From the NCBI GenBank assembly GCA_902615425.1, contig CACMPD010000001.1, positions 1-64,000 on the forward strand: a stretch of DNA of 64,000 bases, in the 5' to 3' direction. The first letter of the stretch is position 1. Every line of letters begins with the position of its first letter. This DNA comes from an uncultured Pelagibacteraceae bacterium (GTDB lineage Bacteria; Pseudomonadota; Alphaproteobacteria; Pelagibacterales; Pelagibacteraceae). The notes beneath the pieces were generated by a model. The model was given only the letters and a program-made list of their open reading frames with translations, had not been told where the DNA came from and ran no database searches. This document shows, one piece after another, positions 1 to 10,753 of the stretch. Made by a program: the position numbers and the translations under genes.

Positions 1-40
1 AATTTTAGCCTATAAGCATCAAACTTCTCAATAAAAATTA

Positions 41-69
41 TTGTAAAACAATAAAAAACTGAGGATTAT
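41..69 (+). promoter_or_regulatory. weak candidate rRNA operon promoter
   Basis: TTGTAA at 41-46 and GATTAT at 64-69 are separated by 17 bp, each matching four of six consensus positions for a sigma-70 promoter. It is the best-spaced pair I found upstream of the 16S rRNA. In such AT-rich DNA a match of this quality is easily found by chance, and an earlier promoter could lie outside the window. Confidence 0.25.
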
Positions 70-88
70 TGAGCCTTTTTTGCTCAAT
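68..88 (+). other. leader hairpin upstream of 16S rRNA
   Basis: ATTGAGC (68-74) and GCTCAAT (82-88) are perfectly complementary around a seven-base loop of C and T. No T-tract follows, so it is not a normal intrinsic terminator. It may be a leader structure of the rRNA transcript or the end of an upstream unit. The pairing is seen; the role is inferred. Confidence 0.4.
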
Positions 89-110
89 TAGCTATTTAAA
101 ATGTAAAAAT

Positions 111-142
111 TTAAGAAGAGAAGTGTGGACGGTTAAGGTTAC
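111..142 (+). other. 5' arm of the 16S rRNA processing stem
   Basis: This stretch is the near-perfect reverse complement of 1745-1775, just beyond the 16S 3' end: the first ten bases TTAAGAAGAG pair exactly and GGACGGT pairs further on. Such stems looping out 16S are the standard RNase III substrate in pre-rRNA. Part of this arm, GAAGTGTG (120-127), can instead pair with CACACTTC at 157-164, giving a local competing hairpin. A second hairpin, ATATAAATT (171-179) with AATTTATAT (190-198), lies between it and the mature 5' end. Confidence 0.75.
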
Positions 143-221
143 CAAAATTTGTCGTACACACTTCAACATTATATAAATTTTATTCTTAGAATTTATATAG
201 AAGCTAGTGTGCGCCGTTTTT

Positions 222-1697
<1,476 letters not shown>

Positions 1698-1744
1698 TAA
1701 GGATGAATAAAAGTAAAATTTTATTCTAAATAATATACATAGGC

Positions 1745-1775
1745 TAATGTTGACCGTCCTCATTTCTCTTCTTAA
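1745..1775 (+). other. 3' arm of the 16S rRNA processing stem
   Basis: Reverse complement of 111-142, including CTCTTCTTAA paired with TTAAGAAGAG and ACCGTCC paired with GGACGGT. It lies between the 16S 3' end and tRNA-Ile, where RNase III processing stems are found. Pairing is seen in the sequence; cleavage is inferred from known rRNA maturation. Confidence 0.75.
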
Positions 1776-1795
1776 TTAGTGTTTCTCTTGCATGG

Positions 1796-1872
1796 GGGCC
1801 GGTAGCTCAGTTGGTTAGAGCACACCCTTGATAAGGGTGGGGTCGAAAGTTCGAGTCTTTCTCGGCCCACCA
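1796..1872 (+). tRNA. tRNA-Ile (GAT)
   Basis: Seventy-seven nt with an encoded CCA end. Acceptor stem GGGCCGG pairs with TCGGCCC (one G-T), the anticodon loop is TTGATAA giving anticodon GAT, and the T loop is TTCGAGT. It sits in the 16S-23S spacer directly before tRNA-Ala, the usual alphaproteobacterial arrangement. Confidence 0.96.
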
Positions 1873-1884
1873 ATTTAAGATTAA

Positions 1885-1960
1885 GGGGGATTAGCTCAGC
1901 TGGGAGAGCGCCTGATTTGCATTCAGGAGGTCAGCGGTTCGATCCCGCTATCCTCCACCA
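1885..1960 (+). tRNA. tRNA-Ala (TGC)
   Basis: Seventy-six nt with an encoded CCA end. The acceptor arms GGGGGAT and ATCCTCC pair over seven positions with one G-T, the anticodon loop TTTGCAT gives TGC, and the T loop is TTCGATC. Second tRNA of the rRNA spacer, 12 nt after tRNA-Ile. Confidence 0.96.
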
Positions 1961-2016
1961 AACACTTAGTTATAAAACATTGTAAATAAAAATAATTAAT
2001 ATCAATATCTATATCC

Positions 2017-2046
2017 GAACATTAGTAATGTTATTAGCTAATGTTC
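2017..2046 (+). other. spacer hairpin before 23S rRNA
   Basis: GAACATTAG (2017-2025) and CTAATGTTC (2038-2046) form a perfect nine-base stem with a 12-base loop. A second stem, CACAGAA (2063-2069) with TTCTGTG (2075-2081), follows immediately before the 23S 5' end. The nine-mer GCTAATGTT also occurs at 1743-1751 in the first spacer. They are probably transcript folding or processing elements; no specific function can be read. Confidence 0.55.
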
Positions 2047-2085
2047 AAAAAATTTGATTCAACACAGAATTTTTTTCTGTGCATA

Positions 2086-2306
2086 AATCAAGCGTTTAAG
2101 GGCGTGTGGCGGATGCCTTGGCACTGAAAGCCGAAGAAGGACGTGATATACTGCGATAAGTTTCGGGGAGCTGTATGTAAGTTTTGATCCGAAAATTTCC
2201 GAATGGGGAAACCCACCACTTTATGTGGTACTTTAAATTGAATACATAAGTTTAAAGAGAAAACCTGGAGAACTGAAACATCTAAGTAACCAGAGGAAAA
2301 GAAATC
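2086..2306 (+). rRNA. rrl: 23S rRNA, 5' fragment only
   Basis: About the first 220 nt of 23S rRNA, recognised by conserved domain I blocks: GGATGCC at 2111, GAAGGACGTG at 2136, TTTCCGAATGGGGAAACCC at about 2197-2215, and GAACTGAAACATCTAAGTA at about 2270-2288. The match runs to GAGGAAAAGAAATC at about 2293-2306 (E. coli position about 224). Then the expected continuation (AAC...GAGATTCCC and the GCGAGCGAACGGG block) is missing, and the sequence becomes protein-coding. More than 2.5 kb of 23S and any 5S rRNA are absent. A cell cannot live on this fragment, so either the gene is intact elsewhere or the join is an assembly artefact. Confidence 0.93.
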
Positions 2307-3482
2307 TTTAATAACTACTCAAATTTATTAGATAACGTCTACTTCAAAAAATCATTCAACCAAATATTGGACAACTTAGAACCAAGATTTAAAAAAATTG
2401 AGCATGAGATTAATGTAGGTGAAACATTCGATAAAATTTTAGAGGAATACTTAGTAGAAAAGTCTGAAATAGAACAAATTAAAAAAGAGTTGGGTAAAAA
2501 AATAAATTTAAATAAACTAAATATTAATCAAAAGTTTAGTTTTACAATAGATCAAACAAGCTCTCTAATTAAAGAATTTGTATTTCAAGTATCAAATACA
2601 GAAAAGATTTATCTTACAAGAAAGAAAGAGACGGATAAATTTGATCAGCGGATTTTAGTGACTAAACTGAATAAAAGTATAGTTTATAATGAAAGTATTA
2701 TATTAGAAAGTCTTTATAGATCAGCTTCAAACCAAAAAATCCCAGCAGGAATCATAGTTGAGTTTGCTAGAATTTATGGCTTTCAAGTGGATTTTCAAAG
2801 AGATATTAGGAAACGAGATAGTTTCCAAATTATGTATGAAGTTTTTTTAGATGATAAAAAAAATATAATTGAAACAGGTAATATTCTCTATGCAAATCTA
2901 AAACTAAGTGGTGAAGATAATTCTTTATATTACTTTGACTCAAAAAGCAGTGAGGGACATTATGATAAAAGCGGAAAAAGTGTTCAAAAGGCATTGATGA
3001 AAACACCAATAAATGGTGCGAGACTATCTTCACCTTTTGGAATGAGAAAACATCCAATTGATGGTTTTAACAAAATGCACAGAGGGACAGACTTTGCTGC
3101 ACCAATGGGAACGCCTATTATGGCATCTGGTAATGGAGTGATAAAAAAAGCAGGATGGTGTGGAGGTGGTGGCAATTGTGTTGTCATAAAACATAATTCT
3201 ACTTATCAAACTGTTTATGCACATATGTCAAAATTTGCTAAAGGCATCAGAAAAGGAACGAGGGTAAAACAAGGACAGACTATAGGCTATGTTGGGTCTA
3301 CTGGGAAATCAACTGGACCACACTTACATTATGAGGTGATAGTCAATGGGAAAAAAATAAATTCCCAAACATTAAAGCTTCCATCAGGAAAAGTTTTAAA
3401 AGGAAATGAAAGAAAGATTTTTGAAACAAAAAGAATAAAATTGGATGTATTAAAGTCCGAAAAAATAATTGGTCTTAATTAA
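2307..3482 (+). pseudogene. M23 (LytM-type) peptidoglycan metallopeptidase, 5'-truncated
   Basis: Zinc endopeptidase predicted to cut peptidoglycan cross-links in the periplasm. The C-terminal M23 domain is intact: SPFGMRKHP, then HRGTDFAAP (His and Asp zinc ligands, near residue 238 counted from the TTG at 2367), VYAHMSKF and GPHLHYEV (HxH, near 319). The N-terminal half resembles the OapA/LysM-like region found before such domains. No proper start exists: the frame is open upstream of the TTG through about 2307 and reads plausible protein (FNNYSNLLDN) right up to where the 23S rRNA match ends, with no signal peptide. The 5' end of the gene therefore seems cut off at the rRNA junction rather than starting at 2367. 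Its stop overlaps the converging DUF4167 gene by 8 bp. Confidence 0.8.
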
Positions 3483-3888
3483 TTTCTGAATGTTTATCTT
3501 CAGCAACATCTTTGTCATTTGACATAGAGTTTTCTTTATTTTCTCTATTTTCATTTGTGTCAGTGGTTTCGTCTAAATCCTTATTTTTAAAACTCATTTT
3601 TCTTTGTATCTCTCTCTCATTTAATATTCTCGTAAAATGATCTGCATGTTGAAAGTAATTTTCTGATAAAATTTTGTCCCCAGTTGATAAGGCTTCTCTA
3701 GCTAAATTATTATATTTCTCAATTAATTTAGGCGCATTGTGATTATTTCTCCCTGGAGATTTTCTTTGAAAATTTTCAGAAGTTGAAAAATTATTGTTAA
3801 ATTTATTTCTGTCACCATTAGCCTTAAAATTTCTGTCATTTCTTCGAAAATTGTTTCTTCGACCATTATTATTTCTAAATGTAACCAT
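3475..3888 (-). CDS. DUF4167 domain protein, Asn/Arg-rich
   Basis: 137 aa. The first 50 residues are low-complexity Asn, Arg and Phe (for example RNNNGRRNNFRRNDRNF), suggesting a flexible nucleic-acid-binding tail. Residues about 50-100 form the DUF4167 core, with YNNLAREALSTGD and ENYFQHADHFTRIL; the C-terminal tail is acidic and polar. This family sits beside prmC in many alphaproteobacteria, as here (4 bp gap), but its function is unknown to me. Identification rests on the YFQHADHF block and the neighbourhood. Confidence 0.8.
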   Translation of the reverse strand: MVTFRNNNGRRNNFRRNDRNFKANGDRNKFNNNFSTSENFQRKSPGRNNHNAPKLIEKYNNLAREALSTGDKILSENYFQHADHFTRILNEREIQRKMSFKNKDLDETTDTNENRENKENSMSNDKDVAEDKHSEIN

Positions 3889-3892
3889 CTTA

Positions 3893-4735
3893 TTAAGTTT
3901 TAATACTTACTATGCAGCGATCATGATTTGATAGATCTTTAATAGTTTTTTTAATATAAAACCCCTTATCACGTAATATTTTCTTTACTTTAATTTTTTG
4001 ATCAAAACCTATTTCAATTATGAAATGACCACTTCTTTTTATCAGTTCAGACGATTTATTTATAACTTTCCTGATTTCTGATAAACCATCTAATCCGCCG
4101 TCTAATGCTTGTTTAGGCTCAAAACCAATATCTTTTTCCAAACATTTTAAATTAATTTTTTTAATGTAAGGAGGATTAGATATAATTAAATCATATTTGC
4201 CTATATTAAAATTGTCAATATTTGATTTAAATAATCTAAATCTGTTATTTAGTCTCAATTTTTGACCATTAACCTTACTTATTTGCAATGATTTATTGCT
4301 TATATCAATGCCAGTTCCAACAAAATTTTTCTTTTCTTTCAAAATTGACATTAAAATGCAACCAGATCCAGTTCCAATATCTAATATTTGCAGCCTATTT
4401 TTATTTTTTACTATTTTAAGAGCTTGTTCAATCAAAATTTCTGTATCTGGTCTTGGTATTAATACATTATTGTTTACGATAAATTCATATTTCCAAAAAT
4501 CTTTTTTTTTTATGATTTGCGCTATCGGCTTACTTTTGGCTCTTTCTTGAATTAAATTGTCAAAGTAGTCAAGATCCCTTTTTTTTATTTGTTTGTTTAA
4601 ATTTAAAATTATAAATTCTTTATTCTTTCTAATTGCTTGAGACATTAAAATTTCACTATCTAGTTTTGCTGAAATGATATTATTATCTATTAAAATTGAT
4701 TGTCCTTTTTTTAATGCGCTGTGTATATCCATCAT
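3893..4735 (-). CDS. prmC: release factor glutamine methyltransferase
   Basis: 280 aa. S-adenosylmethionine-dependent enzyme that N5-methylates the glutamine of the GGQ motif of peptide release factors. Seen: PRPDTE (94-99), the SAM-binding LDIGTGSG (118-125) and the signature NPPY (187-190) that holds the target glutamine. The start codon abuts the prfA stop (TAA then ATGATG), so the second Met could equally be the start. Gene order prfA-prmC puts the enzyme directly behind its substrate, as in most proteobacteria. Confidence 0.95.
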   Translation of the reverse strand: MMDIHSALKKGQSILIDNNIISAKLDSEILMSQAIRKNKEFIILNLNKQIKKRDLDYFDNLIQERAKSKPIAQIIKKKDFWKYEFIVNNNVLIPRPDTEILIEQALKIVKNKNRLQILDIGTGSGCILMSILKEKKNFVGTGIDISNKSLQISKVNGQKLRLNNRFRLFKSNIDNFNIGKYDLIISNPPYIKKINLKCLEKDIGFEPKQALDGGLDGLSEIRKVINKSSELIKRSGHFIIEIGFDQKIKVKKILRDKGFYIKKTIKDLSNHDRCIVSIKT

Positions 4736-5806
4736 TTAAAGTTTGCTCAAACTTTCCTCTTGTGCTTTTAAGGATAAAGACTCAATTATTTCATCAAATG
4801 CTTCTCCTTCCAAAAATTCTTCTAACTTATGTAAAGTTAGATTGATTCTATGATCTGTGACTCTTCCTTGTGGAAAATTATAAGTTCTAATTCTTTCAGA
4901 TCTATCTCCGGTGCCAATCTTACTTTTTCGATCCGCTGATCTTTCTTGGTCTATTCTGGTTCTCTCTAACTCATATAATCTTGCTCTCAATATTTTCATT
5001 CCCTTTGCCTTATTTTTATGTTGAGATTTTTCATCTTGCTGTGAAACACTTAAGCCAGACGGTATATGAGTTATTCTTACTGCACTATCAGTTGTATTAA
5101 CAGATTGACCACCAGGACCACCAGCTCTGAAAACATCAATTCTTAAATCTGTCTCATTTATTTTTAAATCAACCTCCTCTGCCTCAGGTAATACAGCAAC
5201 GGTCGCAGCTGAAGTGTGAACTCTACCTTGAGTTTCTGTATCTGGAACTCTTTGAACTCTATGAACACCGCTTTCATATTTTAAAGTAGAATAGATATTG
5301 TTACCCTTAATAGAGGCTATAACTTCTTTTAATCCGCCCGCATCACTTCTGGAAATAGATATTAATTCTAGAGACCATTTTTTTTTACTACAAACTTTTT
5401 CATACATTTTAAATAAATCTCCTGCAAATAAACTTGCCTCCAGACCGCCAGTTCCAGCTCTTATCTCTATAATGGCATTTTTTTTGTCAGCCTCGTCTTT
5501 TGGTAGTAAAAATAATTTTAATTTTTTTTCATTTTTCTCAAATTGTGAGTTTAACTCACTTAATTCAGTATGAGCCATTTTCATTAACTCCTCATCAGAA
5601 TTTTTATCATTTAGAATTTTTTCTAGTTCAATTTTATCATTTTTAAATGAAGCATATTTCTTTGCGCTATAAACAATTTCATTCAAATCAGAATATTCTT
5701 TTGATTTTTCTGCAAACAACTTCTTGTCTACCTTTCCTGATGCTAAATCTTTTTCTAGAGATGAATGTCGAGTAATTAATTCCTCGATAGTTTTTTCTGG
5801 TATCAT
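4736..5806 (-). CDS. prfA: peptide chain release factor 1
   Basis: 356 aa. Recognises UAA and UAG and triggers peptide release. Seen: the catalytic GGQ (232-234) in [11 protein letters not shown], and the stop-codon-reading tripeptide PDT (188-190) in the place of E. coli PAT, which marks RF1 rather than RF2. There is no programmed frameshift, as expected for RF1. Its first bases overlap the end of ispG by 4 bp, and prmC follows with no gap, so ispG-prfA-prmC-DUF4167 are likely one transcript. Confidence 0.97.
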   Translation of the reverse strand: MIPEKTIEELITRHSSLEKDLASGKVDKKLFAEKSKEYSDLNEIVYSAKKYASFKNDKIELEKILNDKNSDEELMKMAHTELSELNSQFEKNEKKLKLFLLPKDEADKKNAIIEIRAGTGGLEASLFAGDLFKMYEKVCSKKKWSLELISISRSDAGGLKEVIASIKGNNIYSTLKYESGVHRVQRVPDTETQGRVHTSAATVAVLPEAEEVDLKINETDLRIDVFRAGGPGGQSVNTTDSAVRITHIPSGLSVSQQDEKSQHKNKAKGMKILRARLYELERTRIDQERSADRKSKIGTGDRSERIRTYNFPQGRVTDHRINLTLHKLEEFLEGEAFDEIIESLSLKAQEESLSKL

Positions 5807-6906
5807 TTTGAATCGTTCTCTAATTCGGAAGCTTTCTTTTCAACTTCATGAATCACTCTCGTTATCATTTCATCTGTCATAACTTTTTCACTTTGAACAC
5901 CAGAGAGGTAAAGCATATTACTTCCTTTTTGCCCACCTGTAATTCCTACATCTGTCATCGCAGCCTCCCCAGGACCATTAACAACACATCCGATAATTGA
6001 GAGAGTGATTGGTGTCTTAATATGTGATAATTTTTCCTCTAAGATCTTTACAGTATCAATTACTTGAAAACCTTGTCTTGCACAGGATGGACAGGAAATA
6101 ATCTTTACTCCTCTATTTCTAAGATTCAATGATTTAAGTATCTCATTTCCAATCGCCACCTCCTTTACTGGATCATCAGAAAGAGACACTCTTATTGTAT
6201 CTCCAATTCCCTCTTTAAGGAGAATTCCTAGCCCAATTGAGGATTTAATACTCCCTGATATAAAACTACCAGCTTCAGTGATTCCCAAGTGAAGTGGATA
6301 ATCTATTTTCTTTGAAAGTTGACGATAAGCCTCTACGGATAAAAAGACGTCAGAAGATTTTACGCTTACTTTTAAATTTGAAAAATCCATATCCTCTAAA
6401 ATTTCAATATTTCTTATTGCACTTTCTACCAATGCTTCCGGACAAGGTTCTTTAAATTTTTCCAGTATATCTTTCTCTAATGAACCAGCATTGACTCCTA
6501 CTCTGATTGAACAATTATTATTTTTAGCAGATTTAATTACTTCAACAATTTTTTTTTTATCTCCAATATTTCCTGGATTTATTCTTAAACAACTCGCTCC
6601 ATTTTCTGCAGCTTCAATTGCTCTCTTATAATGGAAATGTATATCTGCAACTATAGGAATATCAACGTGTTTTGTAATTTCTTTAAGTGCTTTAGATGAT
6701 GACTCATCAGGACAAGAAACTCTAACAATGTCAGCTCCTTCAGATTGTATTTCTTGAATTTGTTTAATTGTACTCTTAACATCTGATGTTAAGGTATTGG
6801 TCATTGATTGTACAGTTATAGGATTTTCACCTCCAACTTTAACATCACCAACATTGATAGTTTTGGTTTTTCGTCTTTTAATATCCCTAAAAGGTCTGAG
6901 GCTCAT
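5803..6906 (-). CDS. ispG: 4-hydroxy-3-methylbut-2-enyl diphosphate synthase
   Basis: 367 aa. Iron-sulfur enzyme of the non-mevalonate isoprenoid path, converting the cyclic diphosphate MEcPP to HMBPP. Seen: N-terminal [14 protein letters not shown], the barrel segment VRVSCPDE, and the [4Fe-4S] cysteines in SCPSCARQG and CVVNGPGEA near the C-terminus. Length is that of the bacterial one-domain form. Lies 4 bp downstream of lysC on the same strand and overlaps prfA by 4 bp. Confidence 0.96.
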   Translation of the reverse strand: MSLRPFRDIKRRKTKTINVGDVKVGGENPITVQSMTNTLTSDVKSTIKQIQEIQSEGADIVRVSCPDESSSKALKEITKHVDIPIVADIHFHYKRAIEAAENGASCLRINPGNIGDKKKIVEVIKSAKNNNCSIRVGVNAGSLEKDILEKFKEPCPEALVESAIRNIEILEDMDFSNLKVSVKSSDVFLSVEAYRQLSKKIDYPLHLGITEAGSFISGSIKSSIGLGILLKEGIGDTIRVSLSDDPVKEVAIGNEILKSLNLRNRGVKIISCPSCARQGFQVIDTVKILEEKLSHIKTPITLSIIGCVVNGPGEAAMTDVGITGGQKGSNMLYLSGVQSEKVMTDEMITRVIHEVEKKASELENDSK

Positions 6907-6910
6907 TTTT

Positions 6911-8125
6911 TTATTCTTGTAGTTTAAATTCTTTATGCAATGTAGCTAAGGCTTTTTTAGCATCTTTTTTATTAATCAAAACAGAAATTTTAATTTCAGA
7001 TGTTGATATAACTTGGATATTAATTTTTTTATTTGCAAGAGCTTGAAACATTCTAAAAGTAACACCAGGAGTTGTTATCATTCCGACACCAATTATTGAT
7101 ATTTTAGAAACTCCTTTTTGGAATAACACTTTTCTAAATTTTATATTTTTGTTATCTTGGATAATCTTTTTTGTTTTGTTGAGGTCTTCGGCTTTAATCG
7201 TAAAAGTTAAATCAGTTTCTTTTCCATTCGGTGAAATATTTTGTACTACCATATCAACATTTATAGAATTGATTGATAGTGGTTTAAAAATTGATGCTGC
7301 CACACCTGGTCTATCTTTTACACCAACTAAAGTAACTTTTGCATCATTATGTGTTGAAGAAATTCCTGTAATAATTCTATTATTATTTAAATTTGTTCTT
7401 TTTGTAATTAGTGTTCCAGATTTTTTTATAAATGAAGATTTTACTTCAATATTAATTCTATTTAATCTTGCATCTTGAATTGAAACAGGCTGCATAACTT
7501 TAGCGCCCAAAGATGCCATTTCTAACATTTCCTCATAAGAAATTACTTTAATTTTTTTTGCTTTTTTTAATTTATTTGGATCTGTGGTGTATACACCTTC
7601 TACATCTGTATAAATAATACATCTTTGTGCTTTAAAGGATTTTGCTATCATAATTGCACTTGCATCTGAACCTCCTCTACCTATCGTAGTTACTCTCTCG
7701 TTCATATTTACCCCTTGAAAGCCAGTAATAATAGGAGTCCCTCCTTCTTTAAGAAATCTTAATAGTTTATGTTTATTCACTTGTTGAATTCTTGAGTTTG
7801 TGTAAGGACCATTAGTGAAAATCGGTATTTGCCAACCTAGCCAAGATCTTGATTTGAAACCTTTGTGGTTTAATCTTCCGGCTATTAAGGAGCATGCGAC
7901 CTGCTCACCTGATGATACTAAAACATCATATTCGGAATCAATGAAATTGTTACTAATCTGTTTTGATTTTTTGATCAAATCATTTGTCACACCACTCATA
8001 GCTGAAGAAACAACTATTACTTTGTTTTTTTTCTTTTTATGTTCAATGATAATATCAGTAACTTTCTTAATTTTTTCAATTGTACCAACTGATGTTCCAC
8101 CAAATTTTAATACTACAATTTTCAT
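6911..8125 (-). CDS. lysC: aspartate kinase
   Basis: 404 aa. Phosphorylates aspartate, the first step to lysine, threonine and methionine. Seen: KFGGTSVG at residues 7-14, the substrate segment GRGGSDASA, and two C-terminal ACT-type repeats ([13 protein letters not shown] and [14 protein letters not shown]) that usually bind lysine or threonine for feedback control. Same size as other alphaproteobacterial LysC proteins. Divergent from ubiG across 63 bp. Works with dapD and dapE, also in this window. Confidence 0.96.
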   Translation of the reverse strand: MKIVVLKFGGTSVGTIEKIKKVTDIIIEHKKKKNKVIVVSSAMSGVTNDLIKKSKQISNNFIDSEYDVLVSSGEQVACSLIAGRLNHKGFKSRSWLGWQIPIFTNGPYTNSRIQQVNKHKLLRFLKEGGTPIITGFQGVNMNERVTTIGRGGSDASAIMIAKSFKAQRCIIYTDVEGVYTTDPNKLKKAKKIKVISYEEMLEMASLGAKVMQPVSIQDARLNRINIEVKSSFIKKSGTLITKRTNLNNNRIITGISSTHNDAKVTLVGVKDRPGVAASIFKPLSINSINVDMVVQNISPNGKETDLTFTIKAEDLNKTKKIIQDNKNIKFRKVLFQKGVSKISIIGVGMITTPGVTFRMFQALANKKINIQVISTSEIKISVLINKKDAKKALATLHKEFKLQE

Positions 8126-8188
8126 GATAAATTTTTTAAATTAAAATTTATTGATTAAATACATCTTCAATATATTGTTAATCTTGTA

Positions 8189-8917
8189 ATGAAAACTAGC
8201 ACAATAAATAAAAAAGAAATAGAAAAATTTTCTAGAATTGCAGAAGAATGGTGGGATCCTACTGGTAAATTTAAACCATTACATAAATTTAATCCTATTA
8301 GAATTTCATATATAAAGGAAAAAATAATTAATAGTTTTAAACTTGAAAATTCAGATAAGCCATTACAAAAAATAAGATTATTAGATATTGGGTGCGGTGG
8401 TGGCTTACTATCAGAACCTATGAGCAGATTAGGAGCTGAAGTAACTGGCATAGATGCATCAGAAAAAAATATACAAGTTGCAAAACTTCATGCAAAAAAG
8501 AATAATTTAAAAATTAATTATCTAACTGCCTCACCAGAAAATTTAAAAATAGATAGAAAATTTGATGTAATTTTGAATATGGAAATTATTGAACATGTTG
8601 AAGACGTTGATATTTTTTTAAAATCATGTTCATCACTATTAAAAAAAGAAGGTATAATGTTTGTTGCAACAATAAACAAAACTTTAAAATCTTATCTATT
8701 TGCAATAATTGGTGCAGAGTATATTTTAAGATGGCTACCGATTGGGACTCACGAATGGGATAAATTTATAAATCCAAATGACTTAATTAAAATTTCTAAA
8801 AAATATAATCTTCAATTACAAAATCTAGACGGAATGAAGTTTAATATTATTACCGACAAATGGTCGATAAGCTCAGATAAATCCATTAATTATATTGGAA
8901 AATTTAATAAAGTTTAA
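8189..8917 (+). CDS. ubiG: ubiquinone biosynthesis O-methyltransferase
   Basis: 242 aa. SAM-dependent O-methyltransferase acting on two hydroxyl groups of the ubiquinone ring. Seen: the family N-terminus with FSRIAEEWWDPTGKFKPLH, the SAM motif LDIGCGGGLLSEPM near residues 68-81, and the downstream ITDKW segment. Divergent from lysC, a neighbour pair common in alphaproteobacteria. The stop overlaps the converging DUF1178 gene by 4 bp. Confidence 0.95.
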   Translation: MKTSTINKKEIEKFSRIAEEWWDPTGKFKPLHKFNPIRISYIKEKIINSFKLENSDKPLQKIRLLDIGCGGGLLSEPMSRLGAEVTGIDASEKNIQVAKLHAKKNNLKINYLTASPENLKIDRKFDVILNMEIIEHVEDVDIFLKSCSSLLKKEGIMFVATINKTLKSYLFAIIGAEYILRWLPIGTHEWDKFINPNDLIKISKKYNLQLQNLDGMKFNIITDKWSISSDKSINYIGKFNKV

Positions 8918-9342
8918 TTACTCTTATCTTCAATCCATGGTATCATTTCAGCTTCAACTCCTTCTTCTTTAAGTTCTTGAATTTCATTTTTTGTAGCTGT
9001 GCCATAAATACCTTTTTTCTTACTTTTTTTGTTATAGTGTAATGATCTTGCTTCGTAAGCAAAATTTTCACCCACATAATCAAAATTACTTTTGATAAAT
9101 TTTTGATACTCTTTAATCTTGTTTTTTATCTCATTTAATTTCGTGTTTTTTTTTTCAATATTATCGATACTATTTCTATTTATTAATTGAGGAGCCATTA
9201 AAGTTTTTTCAACTTTTTGAGAATTACATTTATGACAATTTAAAAAATTTTTACTTTTGAGTTTTTCATATTCTTTAGATGAAGCAAACCAGCTATCAAA
9301 TGAAAAATCACAATTTTTGCAAATCAACTTATATTTGATCAT
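8914..9342 (-). CDS. DUF1178 family zinc-ribbon protein
   Basis: 142 aa. Two Cys-x-x-Cys pairs, CKNCDFSFDSW near the start and CHKCNSQKVEKTLMAPQ near residue 36, form a probable zinc ribbon. A charged central region follows, then the conserved end EGVEAEMIPWIED. This matches the alphaproteobacterial DUF1178 family, whose role is not known. Converges on ubiG with a 4 bp overlap. Confidence 0.85.
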   Translation of the reverse strand: MIKYKLICKNCDFSFDSWFASSKEYEKLKSKNFLNCHKCNSQKVEKTLMAPQLINRNSIDNIEKKNTKLNEIKNKIKEYQKFIKSNFDYVGENFAYEARSLHYNKKSKKKGIYGTATKNEIQELKEEGVEAEMIPWIEDKSN

Positions 9343-9386
9343 GATAATTATTTAGTAATAGTTCCATAAATTTCAATAGAACAAAT

Positions 9387-10688
9387 CTAACTTCGATAAT
9401 CTCCATTAATCTCAATGTATTTTTTTGTCAAATCCATCGTGTAAACTTTAAAACTTTTGGAACCGCAGGAGATATCAACATTAATATCAATGCTATCACT
9501 TTTCATATATTCCGATACTTCATCCTCATTATAATTAGAATTCAGCTTTCCATTAGAAACAACACTTATCTCACCAAATTTAATAGACAATTTTTCATGT
9601 TTAATTTGTACACCTGCTTTCCCTATTGCCATTACCACTCTTCCCCAGTTGGCATCTTCGCCTGAGATAGCTGTTTTTACTAAAGGTGAATTTGCAATTG
9701 AGAAAGCTATTTTTTTTGCATCATCTTCATTTTTGCACCCTTGAATATTAACAGTTATAAATTTTGAGGCACCTTCGCCATCAGCTACAACTCTTTTAGC
9801 TAAATTTAATAAAACCTTATTTAAAGCTAAATCAAAGTTTTTAATTTTTTCATCATTAGCATTTTTAATTTTAGGATGTTTTGATTTACCTGTTGAAAAA
9901 ATTGAAACCATATCATTAGTGCTAGTATCACTATCACAGCTGATAGCGTTAAAAGTATTAGAAATATTTTTCTTTAAAAGTTTTTTAAGTATATCATTTG
10001 GTAAATCTGCATCAGTAAAAATATATGCTAAGGTTGTAGCCATATCAGGTTGTATCATGCCTGAGCCTTTTGCAACCCCAAATATCTTTATATCACTTCC
10101 ACCAATTGAACATTCTTCCATCGCCATTTTTGGTTGAGTGTCGGTAGTCATTATCCCTAATGCGGACTTCATCCAGATATACTTATTTTGTGTATATTTT
10201 ATTTTCTCAATCAGTTCAGGAATTTTATTGATTATTTTTTCCTCAGGAAAAATCTCACCAATAGTTCCCGTACATCCAAAAATTATTTCCTTTGAATTAA
10301 TTTTTTTTGGTTGATCCTCGTCCTCTTTCTGTTTTTGTGTTAATTTTTGAGAGATAATTTCTGCAATTTTTTCGAGACTTTTATAACCTTGTTTTCCAGT
10401 GAAACAATTAGCATTTCTTGTGTTCACTATTAATGAAAAAATTTTTTTAGCTTTTTGATTTAAATTCCACTTTATATTTTCAGAAATAATTTTAGATTGG
10501 GTATAAACAGAAGCATAGTTAACTCCATCTCTAAAATAGAACATGACTAAATCATCTCGAGAACTATTATATAAGTCAGCACTAATCGTAGAAATCGCTA
10601 GACCATCAATATGATCAAGATCTTGAAATTCGTTTAATCTCTTGCTTTTTGATTTAGATGATAGAAAATTTGTTAAATTAATACCCAT
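9387..10688 (-). CDS. argJ: bifunctional ornithine acetyltransferase / N-acetylglutamate synthase
   Basis: 433 aa. Moves acetyl from N-acetylornithine to glutamate (cyclic arginine path) and may also use acetyl-CoA. Seen: KGSGMIQPDMATTLAY around 208-221; the family self-cleaves before the threonine of this block (T218) into two chains, T218 becoming the nucleophile. Also SGEDANWGRVVMAIGKA and ending NGDYRS. Slightly longer than the usual 400-410 aa because of a Lys/Gln/Asp-rich insert near 115-130. Divergent from secA across 65 bp. Confidence 0.95.
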   Translation of the reverse strand: MGINLTNFLSSKSKSKRLNEFQDLDHIDGLAISTISADLYNSSRDDLVMFYFRDGVNYASVYTQSKIISENIKWNLNQKAKKIFSLIVNTRNANCFTGKQGYKSLEKIAEIISQKLTQKQKEDEDQPKKINSKEIIFGCTGTIGEIFPEEKIINKIPELIEKIKYTQNKYIWMKSALGIMTTDTQPKMAMEECSIGGSDIKIFGVAKGSGMIQPDMATTLAYIFTDADLPNDILKKLLKKNISNTFNAISCDSDTSTNDMVSIFSTGKSKHPKIKNANDEKIKNFDLALNKVLLNLAKRVVADGEGASKFITVNIQGCKNEDDAKKIAFSIANSPLVKTAISGEDANWGRVVMAIGKAGVQIKHEKLSIKFGEISVVSNGKLNSNYNEDEVSEYMKSDSIDINVDISCGSKSFKVYTMDLTKKYIEINGDYRS

Positions 10689-10753
10689 TCTATTTAAAAT
10701 AATTATTTAATGATTATATAAATGGTTATAAGTAAATAATAAATCAAAAACTG

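Noticed and set aside
2367-2369. TTG at 2367 as the true start of the M23 peptidase
   Set aside because: The frame stays open and protein-like upstream to the 23S junction, and no signal peptide follows the TTG, so the gene is truncated and does not start here.
2830-3224. Minus-strand ORFs within the M23 gene
   Set aside because: Antisense shadows of a clear coding region; His/Phe/Leu-rich with no motif.
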